The position numbers and the translations under genes were made by a program. From positions 1 through 53,524 of the forward strand of contig JAADGF010000047.1 in assembly GCA_013152545.1 (NCBI GenBank): DNA of 53,524 nucleotides, given 5' to 3'. Source of the DNA: Gammaproteobacteria bacterium. Its GTDB lineage: Bacteria > Pseudomonadota > Gammaproteobacteria > SZUA-152. Below the pieces are notes generated by a model. It was not told where the DNA came from and did no database searches. It worked only from the letters and a program-made list of their open reading frames with translations. This document shows, one piece after another, positions 43,777 to 53,337 of this stretch (position 1 is its first letter; each line of letters begins with the position of its first letter).

Positions 43777-44160
43777 TTAGTCCAGCAGCATAATCGCATC
43801 CATTTCAACCGTGGCATCTTTTGGTAATGATGCCACGCCAACGGCGGCTCGTGCCGGGTAGGGCGAGCTAAAGTATTGTGCCATTATTTCATTGATCAAT
43901 GTGAAATGTGATAAATCAGTTAGGAATATATTGAGCTTTACAATATGAGATAAGTCGCCGCCTGCTGCCTCGGTAACTGCTTTTAAGTTATCAAACACCC
44001 GTTTTATTTGGGTTTCCATATCGCCTTCAACCAATGTCATGGTGTCGGGGTCAAGGGGGATTTGGCCTGATAAATAGACGTTTGCGCCTGCTTTTACGGC
44101 TTGTGAATATGTTCCGATGGCTGCTGGCGCAGCGCTGGTTTCAATGATTTTTTTTTGCAT
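43777..44160 (-). CDS. ridA: RidA family enamine/imine deaminase
   Basis: RidA hydrolyses reactive 2-aminoacrylate and related imines made by PLP enzymes. The 127-residue protein has [21 protein letters not shown] and [10 protein letters not shown] at the N-terminus, and the substrate Arg in [20 protein letters not shown] near the C-terminus. It lies between spoT and recG, a common gammaproteobacterial order. Confidence 0.95.
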   Translation of the reverse strand: MQKKIIETSAAPAAIGTYSQAVKAGANVYLSGQIPLDPDTMTLVEGDMETQIKRVFDNLKAVTEAAGGDLSHIVKLNIFLTDLSHFTLINEIMAQYFSSPYPARAAVGVASLPKDATVEMDAIMLLD

Positions 44161-44204
44161 GCTGGTTAGTGCCTCCTTGTATAGTGCTCGCGTTTGTTGA
44201 GCAT

Positions 44205-46475
44205 TTATTTTGATCGAATCATACGGACAACACTGTCAATGCGCCTTACACGTCGAATAATATTAGCCAAATGTTTGCGGTTTCTAACACTTAAGGTGAA
44301 ATTCATGGATGAATGGCTGCCATCTCGCTCATTCATTGATATATTTTCAATGTTGGCAGACATTTCTGCAATCGAGGCGGCTACGGTTGCTAATACCCCA
44401 CGGCGATTTTCAGTATCAACGCGCACATCCACTGAAAATACACCTTTTTCCTGGTTTTCCCACTGCACATCGACCCATTTATCGGGGCGGGAACGATAAT
44501 CTTTGGTGTTTTTACAGCTTTCACGGTGAATAACGATGCCACGTCCGATGCTGATAAAACCTAATATGGGATCACCCGGTATGGGACAGCAACATTTGGC
44601 GTAAGAAACAATAGTGCCTTCGGTGCCTCGTATCGCCAGGGGATATTTTTGCTTTTGGCTTCCTTTCAACCAATCGGGCGCGTAACGGCTAAACACATTT
44701 TTAATTGCCTGAGGTCGTAAGGCAGAGCGTTGCAACCGATTTTCCGGTGGTTGTGGTGCCGTCAGCTGGCGTGCGACCAGCAATGCGACACGATTACCCA
44801 GGCTGATTTCCTCAAATAGGTCTTCGATACTGTCAAGTTTAAATTCTGAAAGAACTTTGCTGGTGCGTTCGGGGAGGACATCATTGAGATTAACGGAAAA
44901 AGATGCCAGTGATTTTTCCAGTAATCGACGCCCAAGTTCCACGGCTTCGTCATATTTAAGGCGTTTTAAAAAAATGCGAATATTTGAGCGGGCTTTTGCC
45001 GATACGACAAAATCTAGCCAAACGGGATTGGGTTTAGCGCCCGGTGCTGAAATAATTTCCACAGTTTGGCCGTTAAGCAATTCGGTGCGCAATGGCGCCA
45101 GACGGCGGTCGATTTTGCCAGCCACACAGGAGTTGCCTAGATCACTATGCACCGCATAGGCAAAATCCACAATGCTGGAGCCTCGAGGCAATGTCATGAT
45201 GTCGCCGTTTGGGGTAAACACATAGACTTCATCCGGGAATAAATCGATCTTGACATTTTCGAGAAATTCCAATGAATTACCGGCAGTTTGTTGCATTTCC
45301 AATAGGCCGCGCAACCATTCCTGCGCTAAATCCTGGCGTTTTGCCTCAGCACCGGATTTATATAACCAATGGGCTGCAATGCCGACATTAGCGACTTTGT
45401 CCATATCTTCGGCGCGAATCTGGACTTCAATCGGGATTCCATAGGGACCAAACAATACTGTGTGCAAGGCTTGGTAACCATTGGTTTTAGGGATGGCGAT
45501 ATAGTCTTTAAACTTGCCGGGTACGGGTTTGTAAATGTTATGTACAATGCCTAATACGCGGTAACAGGTGTCGGGTTTGTCCACAATGATTCGAAAGGCG
45601 TAAACATCAAATACTTCCGCAAACGTCAGGCCTTTTGAACGCATTTTTTCATAAATGCTGTAAAGGTGTTTTTCCCGGCCAATGACATTGACGTGCATTT
45701 CTTCCTGTTGCAAGCGTTCCTGGATATTGGCGCGGATTTTTTCTACAACTTCTTTACGGTTACCGCGTGCTTTTTTTACCGCATTGTCCAGAATTCGGTA
45801 GCGCAACGGGAATAATGACGTGAAACCAAGGTCTTCCAATTCGAGTCGGAGGTTGTGCATGCCTAGGCGGTGAGCAATCGGCACGTATATTTCAAGGGTT
45901 TCACGGGAAATTCGTCGGCGTTTGGGGGGAGGCATTGCTCCCAGGGTGCGCATATTATGTAGGCGGTCGGCAAGCTTAATCAGTATGACACGTATATCCC
46001 GCACCATGGCCAGCATCATTTTACGGAAATTCTCTGCCTGGGCCTCAGCACGGCTTTCAAATTGAACCTGTGTCAATTTGCTTACGCCGTCTACTAATTC
46101 CGCTATTTCTTCGCCAAATTCTTTGGCTAGTTGGTCTTTGGCCGTCGGGGTGTCCTCAATAACATCGTGTAGCAGCGCTGCTATGATGCTGTTGGTATCC
46201 ATGCGCATTTCGGCAAGGATACGGGCGACGGCTAAAGGGTGGTAAATGTAAGGTTCGCCGGAAAGCCGTTGTTGGCCTTCATGGGCATTTTCACCAAAGA
46301 GGTAAGCCCGGTAAACTGCTTTGACCTGTGCAGGTTCAATATACGTTTCTAGCAGCGCGCATAGGTCGCTAATAAGAAACACCGGGTCCTCAGTCGTTTC
46401 CGGATTGCAACTAGCTTGGGTCTCTAGATTGTTGTTCCATTTCTTCTGTAACATTGTTGTCGCCATTTTCGGCAT
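44205..46475 (-). CDS. spoT: bifunctional (p)ppGpp synthetase/hydrolase SpoT
   Basis: SpoT makes and degrades the alarmone (p)ppGpp. The 756 residues comprise the HD hydrolase domain ([18 protein letters not shown], about 95-112), the synthetase domain ([19 protein letters not shown], about 318-336), a TGS domain ([20 protein letters not shown]), a conserved Cys-rich/ZFD-like region ([16 protein letters not shown]) and a C-terminal ACT domain. Both active sites look intact. The start overlaps the end of rpoZ by up to 65 bases; ATG 46454 is a shorter alternative. Confidence 0.95.
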   Translation of the reverse strand: MPKMATTMLQKKWNNNLETQASCNPETTEDPVFLISDLCALLETYIEPAQVKAVYRAYLFGENAHEGQQRLSGEPYIYHPLAVARILAEMRMDTNSIIAALLHDVIEDTPTAKDQLAKEFGEEIAELVDGVSKLTQVQFESRAEAQAENFRKMMLAMVRDIRVILIKLADRLHNMRTLGAMPPPKRRRISRETLEIYVPIAHRLGMHNLRLELEDLGFTSLFPLRYRILDNAVKKARGNRKEVVEKIRANIQERLQQEEMHVNVIGREKHLYSIYEKMRSKGLTFAEVFDVYAFRIIVDKPDTCYRVLGIVHNIYKPVPGKFKDYIAIPKTNGYQALHTVLFGPYGIPIEVQIRAEDMDKVANVGIAAHWLYKSGAEAKRQDLAQEWLRGLLEMQQTAGNSLEFLENVKIDLFPDEVYVFTPNGDIMTLPRGSSIVDFAYAVHSDLGNSCVAGKIDRRLAPLRTELLNGQTVEIISAPGAKPNPVWLDFVVSAKARSNIRIFLKRLKYDEAVELGRRLLEKSLASFSVNLNDVLPERTSKVLSEFKLDSIEDLFEEISLGNRVALLVARQLTAPQPPENRLQRSALRPQAIKNVFSRYAPDWLKGSQKQKYPLAIRGTEGTIVSYAKCCCPIPGDPILGFISIGRGIVIHRESCKNTKDYRSRPDKWVDVQWENQEKGVFSVDVRVDTENRRGVLATVAASIAEMSANIENISMNERDGSHSSMNFTLSVRNRKHLANIIRRVRRIDSVVRMIRSK

Positions 46476-46674
46476 TCAGTGCATCCAATAATGTCGAGTT
46501 GATTTTGCCAGCTGCGATTTCACGCAAAGCCACAACGGTGGGTTTGTCGTTTTCCAGCGGAACCATGGGTTCTTTGCCTTGGGCTATTTGCCGTGCACGT
46601 TTGCTGGCTAATAAAACCAATTCGAAACGATTATCCACGTTTTCCAAACAATCTTCTACTGTTACTCGTGCCAT
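46411..46674 (-). CDS. rpoZ: RNA polymerase omega subunit
   Basis: Omega helps assemble RNA polymerase and forms one ppGpp-binding site. The 87-residue protein begins [20 protein letters not shown] and continues [18 protein letters not shown], the full family signature. Its gene overlaps the start of spoT, linking a ppGpp target and the ppGpp enzyme. GAGG lies upstream of the ATG at 46674. Confidence 0.96.
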   Translation of the reverse strand: MARVTVEDCLENVDNRFELVLLASKRARQIAQGKEPMVPLENDKPTVVALREIAAGKINSTLLDALNAENGDNNVTEEMEQQSRDPS

Positions 46675-46826
46675 GGTTATTTATCCTCTCAGATATACTG
46701 AATTGCAAAAAATATACTGTAAATCTAACGGTATTGATGTTCAGCCAGCCGCTGCTGGGGATTTTGCGCCAAAAAGCAAGGCACACACTATAGCCGACCG
46801 ATTGTACATAATCGTGGTAATAACTG

Positions 46827-47016
46827 CTAGGAGTCTGTCCGATAATAGCTGCCGTCGCGAGGGAGCCACCATGTTGAGTCCATTTTTTCGATTGCATCGG
46901 GCACCTATTTTTGGCATTTGAAGCGAATACTGAGTCTATTTAACGTAGTGATCGTAAAAATGGGCCATATGGTGTTTTCGCAGTAGGCTTTCTATTTTCG
47001 GATAGGCTCCTCCTAG
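46827..47016. repeat. family A palindromic element, copy A3
   Basis: The element begins CTAGGAGTCTGTCCGATAAT (then AGCTGCCGTCGCGAGGGAG) and ends TTTTCGGATAGGCTCCTCCTAG. The left half is nearly identical to A1 through GTCGCGAGGGAG. Both ends are CTAG. It lies in the gap between rpoZ and gmk. Confidence 0.75.
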
Positions 47017-47042
47017 GGGGCTATTCTCAATCATTCTTGCAT
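47013..47042 (+). repeat. half copy of family C repeat (C2) abutting A3
   Basis: CTAGGGGGCTATTCTCAATC followed by ATTCTTGCAT matches the C1 left end and shares its CTAG with the end of A3. No right end was found. The rest of the gap to gmk (47043-47213) shows no gene. Confidence 0.65.
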
Positions 47043-47213
47043 GTCGATCGATGCTACCGAGGACACCGTTATTATTCGGGGTGTTGTTGCTTTACATTCG
47101 AAAACCACGGAAAAAGCATTGTGTTTATCCGTATGGCGAGTGTTTTATACTGCAATTATCGAATAAATTAATGGCTTGCATCGTTATTACGTTAGTTGTT
47201 AGGTGTGGTTAGC

Positions 47214-47828
47214 TTATGTTAATAGCTGTTGCAATTGTTGTTTCAGGCGCTGGGTTTGTACGCCTAACCTTAGTCGCCGTTCAATCACGATAGCGCGCAA
47301 TTCTTCCAGGGCTTGGTTGAAGTTGTCATTAACCACTAAATAATCGAATTCGTTGTAGTGAGATATTTCGGTAACGGCATCGCGCATGCGGCGAGCGATG
47401 GTGGCTTCGTCGTCCTGTGCTCGTGCCCGTAGACGTAGTTCCAGCGCTGTTTTTGTCGGTGGAATAATAAAGATGCTGATGTTTTCAGGATACAGTTGGC
47501 GGATTTGTCGTGCGCCTTGCCAATCAATTTCAAGGACAATGTCCATTCCCTGGGCTAGTTTGGATTCAACGGCGAGCCGGGAGGTGCCGTAATAATGATC
47601 GAACACCTTGGCGTGCTCCAAAAAAGCCTGGTTGTCTCGCATGGTCTCAAATGTTGCCATATCGATAAAAAAATAATGGATTCCGTGCTCTTCGCCGGGG
47701 CGTTTTGCACGCGTTGTATGTGAGACTGATACCTCAAGCCTTGGTGTTGATGTCAGCAAGGTACTGACTAGGCTGGTTTTACCTGCACCGGAGGGTGCGG
47801 AAATGATATAAAGTGATCCATTTTTCAT
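47214..47828 (-). CDS. gmk: guanylate kinase
   Basis: Gmk phosphorylates GMP to GDP. The 204-residue protein has the P-loop IISAPSGAGKTSLVSTLL at the N-terminus, the GMP-binding motif VSHTTRAKRPGEEHGIHYFF, and VLEIDWQGARQI. It is followed downstream on the same strand by rpoZ and spoT across a repeat-filled gap. Confidence 0.96.
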   Translation of the reverse strand: MKNGSLYIISAPSGAGKTSLVSTLLTSTPRLEVSVSHTTRAKRPGEEHGIHYFFIDMATFETMRDNQAFLEHAKVFDHYYGTSRLAVESKLAQGMDIVLEIDWQGARQIRQLYPENISIFIIPPTKTALELRLRARAQDDEATIARRMRDAVTEISHYNEFDYLVVNDNFNQALEELRAIVIERRLRLGVQTQRLKQQLQQLLT

Positions 47829-47984
47829 ATTAGTAAATCAGCACATGTTGCAGGTTAGAGAGAGCGTTGGGGGGTTGCCCGCATACTCTGTATTGTTGGT
47901 TTGTTTGTGCTGTGCGCTATGGTTCAGTGGGTTAATTTGAGTTAAACGTTGTAACATTACGGCCGGAGTTGGTAAAAATCAATT

Positions 47985-48851
47985 TTATTCTATATTTTGA
48001 ACTTGTTCTCGCATTTGCTCAATTAGCACTTTGAGCTCGACTGATGCGCGGGTCATTTCTGTATCGTTAGATTTTGAACCCAAGGTGTTGGCTTCTCGAT
48101 TGAGTTCCTGCATCAAAAAATCCAATCGGCGTCCAACGGGCTTGCGCTGTTCCAGCACACGTTTTACTTCATCAACATGGGTGATGAGCCGATCTATTTC
48201 TTCCGCAACATCGGATTTATTGAGAAATAATACGATTTCCTGTTCCAAGCGCGTTTCATCCAATTCGGTTTTCCAGAGTTCCAGCTTATCTTTTAAACGG
48301 GTACGAAGATTTTCAATAACGGCCGGTATTCGTTTTTGCACCGTGACAACTTCAATTGCCATGGCATTGCAGCGCTCCTCTATTAATCGTTTTAGTTTGC
48401 TGCCTTCTCGAGTCCGGGTTTCAAGTAATTCATTGAGGGTGATGTCTAGCAGTTCCATGGCGGCATTAACCAATTTATCGTTATCAATTTCCGGGCTTTT
48501 TAAGACGCCTGGCCATTTTAAGATATCAATAGTACTGAGTGGATTGGCGTTAGGTAAGATTGAGATGATTTCGTTGCTAGCCGCTGTAAGTGCATTGATA
48601 GCATTTATGTCGACGCTTGTGCCTTTTTCTTGCAGCGCAGGACCCTGATAGCGAAGTATCGCATCCACTTTACCTCGTTTTACTACCTTGCTAATTTTGT
48701 TACGGATTATTGATTCATGAGGTCGCAATTCTTCCGGTAAACGCAGGCTTGCTTCAGAAAAACGGTGATTGACCGATTTTAACTCCCAGGTGAGCATGCC
48801 TAATTCTGTTTCGATTGTTTGGCGTGCAAATGCCGTCATGCTACAAACCAT
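47985..48851 (-). CDS. yicC: YicC family protein (putative endoribonuclease)
   Basis: The 288-residue protein has the family N-terminus (MTAFARQTIETELGMLTWEL, then KSVNHRFSEASLRLPEEL) and the C-terminal DUF1732-type end (GRRLDFLMQELNREANTLGS, then KSNDTEMTRASVELKVLIEQ). E. coli YicC has been reported to have endoribonuclease activity. The start may be ATG 48842 (MTAFARQ) rather than 48851. It diverges from the kinase gene and lies upstream of gmk. Confidence 0.93.
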   Translation of the reverse strand: MVCSMTAFARQTIETELGMLTWELKSVNHRFSEASLRLPEELRPHESIIRNKISKVVKRGKVDAILRYQGPALQEKGTSVDINAINALTAASNEIISILPNANPLSTIDILKWPGVLKSPEIDNDKLVNAAMELLDITLNELLETRTREGSKLKRLIEERCNAMAIEVVTVQKRIPAVIENLRTRLKDKLELWKTELDETRLEQEIVLFLNKSDVAEEIDRLITHVDEVKRVLEQRKPVGRRLDFLMQELNREANTLGSKSNDTEMTRASVELKVLIEQMREQVQNIE

Positions 48852-48944
48852 GGTAAGTCCTCAGTTGGGTTTCAATGGGATCTTTAAATGGAACAAATCG
48901 CTAACTCTTTGAAGTCTAATATAATCTCAATGTAACACACATCG

Positions 48945-49886
48945 ATGAGTGTACAAAACAATCAACTGCCACCAGGTACTGTTTTTACCCCCTACGTTAT
49001 CGAGAAAACCTTAAGCGCTGGTGGTTTCAGTATCGTGTACCTCGCCAAAGATACACGTAATGACCAGTATGTTGTTATAAAAGAATATTTGCCAATTAAG
49101 TTGGCGCAACGGGATGATAATTTCAGAGTGATTCCCATAAATGGTAGCTGTCAGGGCCGTCTTTATGAGGGGCGCCAGCTTTTTTTATTGGAGGTCAGCG
49201 CCTTAAAGCGCCTTGATCACCCGAATGTAGTTCATATTACGGATTCGTTTGATGCCTTAGATACGGTTTATATCGTTATGGAATATAAGCCGGGGAAAAA
49301 TTTACAGGATTATATTCATCAACATCCTGCGGGCTTAAGTGAGCACTTAATACGCACTATTTTCCCACCATTGCTGGATGGCTTAGGTGCTGTGCATAAC
49401 AGTGGTTTGCTGCACTTGGATATTAAGCCTGGGAATATTCACTTGCAATCTGGTGGACAGCCGATTTTGCTGGATTTTGGCGCCGTTATTCGGAAAAATA
49501 TGAGTCGTAGCATGCAACCGCATCCTGTCGTGACTGCTGGGTTTTCACCCATAGAACAACACGACGCGAAGGGATACTGTGGTCCTTGGAGCGATATTTA
49601 TGCTGTTGGAGCGACAATACGCTCATGTATTGAAGGTTCTTCCCCCCCTACTGCGATTGAACGCCGGGAAAAGGATACAATGCGGCCAGCATCAAGGGTG
49701 TTTAAGCGAAAGTATTCCGCTGCATTGCTAGAGACCATTGACTGGGCAATGGAAGTTGATCCATTGCTACGGCCTCAGACTATTAATGATTTTATGGCGG
49801 CTTTCAATCAGAAAGTCGACTCGGGTAACGATTCGGCAGTGCAATGGTTTGTTAATCACCTGCCCTGGGTCGTTAAGGTTAAGTGA
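48945..49886 (+). CDS. serine/threonine protein kinase
   Basis: This 313-residue soluble kinase has no membrane segment or sensor domain. It shows a degenerate Gly loop TLSAGGFSIVYLAKD, the ATP-binding Lys in YVVIKEYLP, the catalytic loop HLDIKPGNIHL (HLD in place of HRD, Asp kept), the Mg motif LLDFGAV, and a P+1 region with TAGFSPIEQ. It is followed seven bases later by a PP2C phosphatase, an obvious opposing pair. Such kinase/phosphatase pairs regulate type VI secretion in some Pseudomonas, and hcp is 3.5 kb downstream, but a direct link is only inferred. Confidence 0.9.
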   Translation: MSVQNNQLPPGTVFTPYVIEKTLSAGGFSIVYLAKDTRNDQYVVIKEYLPIKLAQRDDNFRVIPINGSCQGRLYEGRQLFLLEVSALKRLDHPNVVHITDSFDALDTVYIVMEYKPGKNLQDYIHQHPAGLSEHLIRTIFPPLLDGLGAVHNSGLLHLDIKPGNIHLQSGGQPILLDFGAVIRKNMSRSMQPHPVVTAGFSPIEQHDAKGYCGPWSDIYAVGATIRSCIEGSSPPTAIERREKDTMRPASRVFKRKYSAALLETIDWAMEVDPLLRPQTINDFMAAFNQKVDSGNDSAVQWFVNHLPWVVKVK

Positions 49887-49893
49887 GCGTGCC

Positions 49894-50736
49894 ATGAAAT
49901 ATGATATTGGCACAGTCAGTCGTCAGGGTAACCGCAAGTCCAACCAGGATCGTTTGAGCATTATTGAGTCAGGATCAGTTGTATTGTTGATTGTAGCGGA
50001 TGGTATGGGGGGGCATGCCTGTGGTGATCTTGCGGCAGAAGCCACGGTCGATTGTGCTGTTCGGGAGTTGAGTAACGCTATCCTGCCGATTCACAACCCG
50101 ATTGATTTTATAAAAAAAACTATCCTGTATGCGCATCATGATGTGGTTACATTATCAAATATTCATAATCCGCCGCTGAAATCTAGAACGACTTGTGTGC
50201 TCTGCATGGTGATAAATGGCACGGCTTATTGGGCGCATGTAGGCGATAGTCGGTTGTATCTTCTTCGTGATGGAAAAGTGGTTTGTCGTACTATCGACCA
50301 TTCTCGTGTTGAAGCGTTGTACCAGCAGGGGGAAATTACCGAAAGCCAAAAACTAACCCACCCGGAACGAAATTTAATTACCCAGTGTATTGGGTCACGT
50401 TCATATGGTCCGCAGCCAGAATCGTCAGCAGCAGTTACGTTGCAGGTGAATGATGTTTTATTGTTATGCTCTGATGGGCTATGGGGGGCGCTAAGTGAGA
50501 AAAAGATATGTGACTCATTGCGCGAGGGTAATCTGTTAAGTCGACTGGAAATGTTAGTTGATGATGCGGAGCGCGCTAGTTCTCCGCATGCGGACAATAT
50601 TAGCGCAGCAGCAATTCGATGGGCACCCAGTCCTGGAATAGGCGCTAACAGCGTTGAAAGTGACATTGATACAAATAATAATGCTGATCTGGAAGCCATG
50701 ATTAAAAACATCTATACCATGACCATAAAAACATAA
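49894..50736 (+). CDS. PP2C-type serine/threonine phosphatase
   Basis: The 280-residue protein has the PP2C metal-binding motifs: SRQGNRKSNQDRLSI at the N-terminus, VADGMGGHACGDLAAE, WAHVGDSRLYLLRDG, LLCSDGLWGALSE and SPHADNISAAAI. All Asp ligands are present. ATG 49894 is seven bases after the kinase stop; a frame extension back to 49738 lies inside the kinase gene and is rejected. It probably reverses the neighbouring kinase. Confidence 0.93.
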   Translation: MKYDIGTVSRQGNRKSNQDRLSIIESGSVVLLIVADGMGGHACGDLAAEATVDCAVRELSNAILPIHNPIDFIKKTILYAHHDVVTLSNIHNPPLKSRTTCVLCMVINGTAYWAHVGDSRLYLLRDGKVVCRTIDHSRVEALYQQGEITESQKLTHPERNLITQCIGSRSYGPQPESSAAVTLQVNDVLLLCSDGLWGALSEKKICDSLREGNLLSRLEMLVDDAERASSPHADNISAAAIRWAPSPGIGANSVESDIDTNNNADLEAMIKNIYTMTIKT

Positions 50737-52101
50737 ACGCCACAACTTTTTAGTTGATGGGGTCAGGTCTTGCATTGCCATATGCCGAACCACGGTACTA
50801 TTACACTGCTCTCAACTGTGGGGTGCAACGGATTTAGATGAAATTTTTGGCACCCAAGTTAGAGTGTTATTGTGAGTGTTTTTTAAAATGCTTCTGTCCT
50901 CCTCCTCTTTTTTGCTTGAACCTAAAACTATTAATCAGACAGCGTGTAGTTTGTTCGTCTCTTGAATGAAGCTGGCAAAACACAATATTTCAATTGTTTA
51001 AAAGCGTCGTGAACTTTATCAGTGGTTAATTGCTGAATTTGGTTAAATTTTACTGAGTCTTTGGGTACTTAAAAATAATGTAGTTTTTGTCCTATTTTTG
51101 AAACGGATGGATTAATGGCGCCAGGGTGTCGATTGTCATTTATGACTGTGGCGTATTATTAGTGTGTAGCTGCTATTTGTATTTGTTGTGGTTCTGCGGC
51201 AGCTTATGTTTATATATTCCCAATGTTGTTTTGTGGTCAGTGTAATGATTGGAGTCTTGAGTATATTAAAAATAGTAATTTATAATATATTAATAAAGTG
51301 GGCGCATATTTATAAATTAATTTTGCGTTGAGTTTCTGGATATATATTTTCTGCGGACTGCAGTGAATTCCGCTGCGGATTACAAAGAACCTCTCAATGC
51401 CTTGATGCACTTAATGAATTCCACAATCTGTTTATTTTCAACGTAGGTGCCAACAGCCAATATTTTTCCTTAAAGAATTTAGCATTGGCAAAATAATTAC
51501 ATCGTTTTTAAATTCACTGATGTTTTCAATGCAGTGTATGTTACAAATTTTAGTCAAAATTAAGTGTGGCCAATGGCGCCTTTGAGGGTAGAGCTATCTT
51601 CATCCGTTGAGTGTTTCGAAGTGACATCAAGTACTTAGAATAATTGAGAGTACCCTGCGACCAGTCACAATAAAAAAGGCATGGGACATGCCATCCAGTT
51701 GATGGTGTTTAGGCCTAAGTGAAAGCGCTTTTGGAAATGAATTTCCCGTGTCGTCGTGTAGTGGCAACCCAGTGGTAGTGCATTTATAAAAAATCTAAAT
51801 TAAGACTTGTTTAATTTCTCAAAACGTTCTAACGTGGAGTTTGTTTCGTTATTAATGAATTTACTGAGTAGCGTGGGTGTTCAGATATTCTCTCAGAACT
51901 GGGATGGACTGGGGTGTCGTTGGTGTTGATCGGTAATGTGTCGGCGGGTGGTGGTAGTAAAAATCATTGACTTGCGCCAAGTGTGACTTTTCGTTCTTGC
52001 TCCACAAATTAAAGCCAATATTTGTGTGATCTAATCACCTATTCTCCATAGTAGTCAGTTTTCGGGCTCGCATTGTTGCGAATCTGTATAGGAGGTTTTT
52101 T
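50737..52101. other. 1.36-kb AT-rich region with no recognisable gene
   Basis: No convincing frame of useful length is present on either strand. Noted structure: an AT-rich block (51270-51330), a GGCATG-GGA-CATGCC hairpin (51679-51693) followed directly by CCATC-CAGTT-GATGG (51691-51705), and strong ribosome-binding sequence at the far end for the rhodanese gene. It could hold small RNAs or be decayed DNA. Confidence 0.5.
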
Positions 52102-52932
52102 ATGACATCGCAAGTAATGAAGAGTTGGTGTTTGGGTTTTCTTGCTTTGTTGAGTTATCTTTTTGTGTCATCGCTGCTAGCGGCTGAAAAAGAGGAATTT
52201 CCAGGTAGACCGCTATACCCTAGTGTATCCGTGATAGAGCTAGAGGAATTATATCGTCGAATTGATGAGGTTCTTGTTGTGGATGTACGATCCGCCTATG
52301 AATATGACACACTGCGTGTAAAGGGTGCCGTCAATGTGCCTATATCATCAAAAACATTTGTCTCCCGTATGAGAGAGTTGAGGGCATCTGATCCACGCCC
52401 TATTGTTGTGTATTGCAACGGCAAGACCTGTATGAAGTCGTATAAGGCAGCACGAAAATGCGCAGTGAATAAAATTGACAATGTACATTCATTTGATGCT
52501 GGGATTATGGATTGGGCGCGGACTTATCCTGATCGTGCTGAATTGTTGGGTAAAAGCCCGGTTAATCCCAAGCAACTTATTAGTAAAAAGGATTTTAAAA
52601 AACATTTACTGAGTCCAGATGATTATGGTGAGCGAGTTGCCAGCACATCGGCGATTGTGCTGGATGTGCGTGACCGTTTTCAACGTGAGGGATTGTCTAT
52701 TTACGTGGGGCGGGAGCGTCGGGCTTACCTTGATGATAAATCGAAATTGGATCGTTATATTGACAAAGCAAAGCGAGAGAACAAAACGTTATTAGTCCAT
52801 GATGCCGCAGGTAAACAGGTTCGTTGGTTACAATATTATTTAGAGGATAAAGGCTTAAAGTCTTATTATTTTATGGAGGGTGGGGTCTCTGCTTATTATA
52901 ATTTGTTAAAATCAGATTTTGCTAAAAATTAA
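52102..52932 (+). CDS. secreted double-rhodanese-domain protein
   Basis: The 276-residue protein has a signal peptide (SWCLGFLALLSYLFVSSLLA, cleavage near residue 28). The first rhodanese domain (about 38-145) has VLVVDVRSAYEYDTLRVKGA and an active loop VVYCNGKTCMKSYKAA with the catalytic Cys. The second domain (about 160-270) keeps AIVLDVRDRFQREGLSIYVG and the shape of the loop (LLVHDAAGKQVRWLQYYLED) but Asp replaces Cys, so it is probably non-catalytic. GGAGG at 52091-52095 is a strong ribosome-binding site. The role is unknown; periplasmic sulfur transfer is an inference. Confidence 0.85.
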   Translation: MTSQVMKSWCLGFLALLSYLFVSSLLAAEKEEFPGRPLYPSVSVIELEELYRRIDEVLVVDVRSAYEYDTLRVKGAVNVPISSKTFVSRMRELRASDPRPIVVYCNGKTCMKSYKAARKCAVNKIDNVHSFDAGIMDWARTYPDRAELLGKSPVNPKQLISKKDFKKHLLSPDDYGERVASTSAIVLDVRDRFQREGLSIYVGRERRAYLDDKSKLDRYIDKAKRENKTLLVHDAAGKQVRWLQYYLEDKGLKSYYFMEGGVSAYYNLLKSDFAKN

Positions 52933-53094
52933 TTGAACAGCTAATCACATTTTTGTTTAGCATTTGCTGTCTCCTGCATCGCTTTGCATTCATGCCGCCT
53001 TTTCGACGAAGGAGCCAGGTTCCCCTGCGAGTCACGTTGACGCTGGATTTTATTCAGTGTGTGATTTTCCGCGCATATTCCACATAATTTTTTA

Positions 53095-53122
53095 TTGATT
53101 GTGCAAAATCTCGCACAATCAA
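53095..53122. repeat. 10-bp inverted repeat upstream of hcp
   Basis: TTGATTGTGC (53095-53104) and GCACAATCAA (53113-53122) are perfect complements around an 8-base loop. It lies about 120-145 bases upstream of the possible sigma-54 promoter, the distance at which activator sites usually sit, so it may be an enhancer-like site. It could also terminate transcription, although there is no T-tract. Confidence 0.4.
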
Positions 53123-53239
53123 CAATTCTAAAAACAGTACAGCCAGGCCTTGTTTGTTTGCAATTTACAATGAGTTAAAAATTGTTAAAACAATGGGTTA
53201 ACGTGTGCTTATGGTTTATAAAACGGCTGTTTATCCGCT

Positions 53240-53254
53240 TTGGCACGTAACATG
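53240..53254 (+). promoter_or_regulatory. possible sigma-54 promoter of hcp
   Basis: TTGGCACG (53240-53247) is a perfect -24 element; after TAAC the -12 element reads ATGA rather than TTGC, so the match is only half good. It is about 85 bases before the hcp ATG. T6SS hcp genes are sigma-54 dependent in several gammaproteobacteria. Confidence 0.35.
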
Positions 53255-53337
53255 AAAATAAGGGATGGTAACGGTGAATGTTAAACAACACCGTTTTAAA
53301 AATCATATTCAAACTAATCAATGTAAGGGGAAAGAAA

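Noticed and set aside
48031-48648. 205-codon plus-strand frame inside yicC
   Set aside because: It is antisense to the clearly conserved YicC protein and is low-complexity (Ser/Arg-rich).
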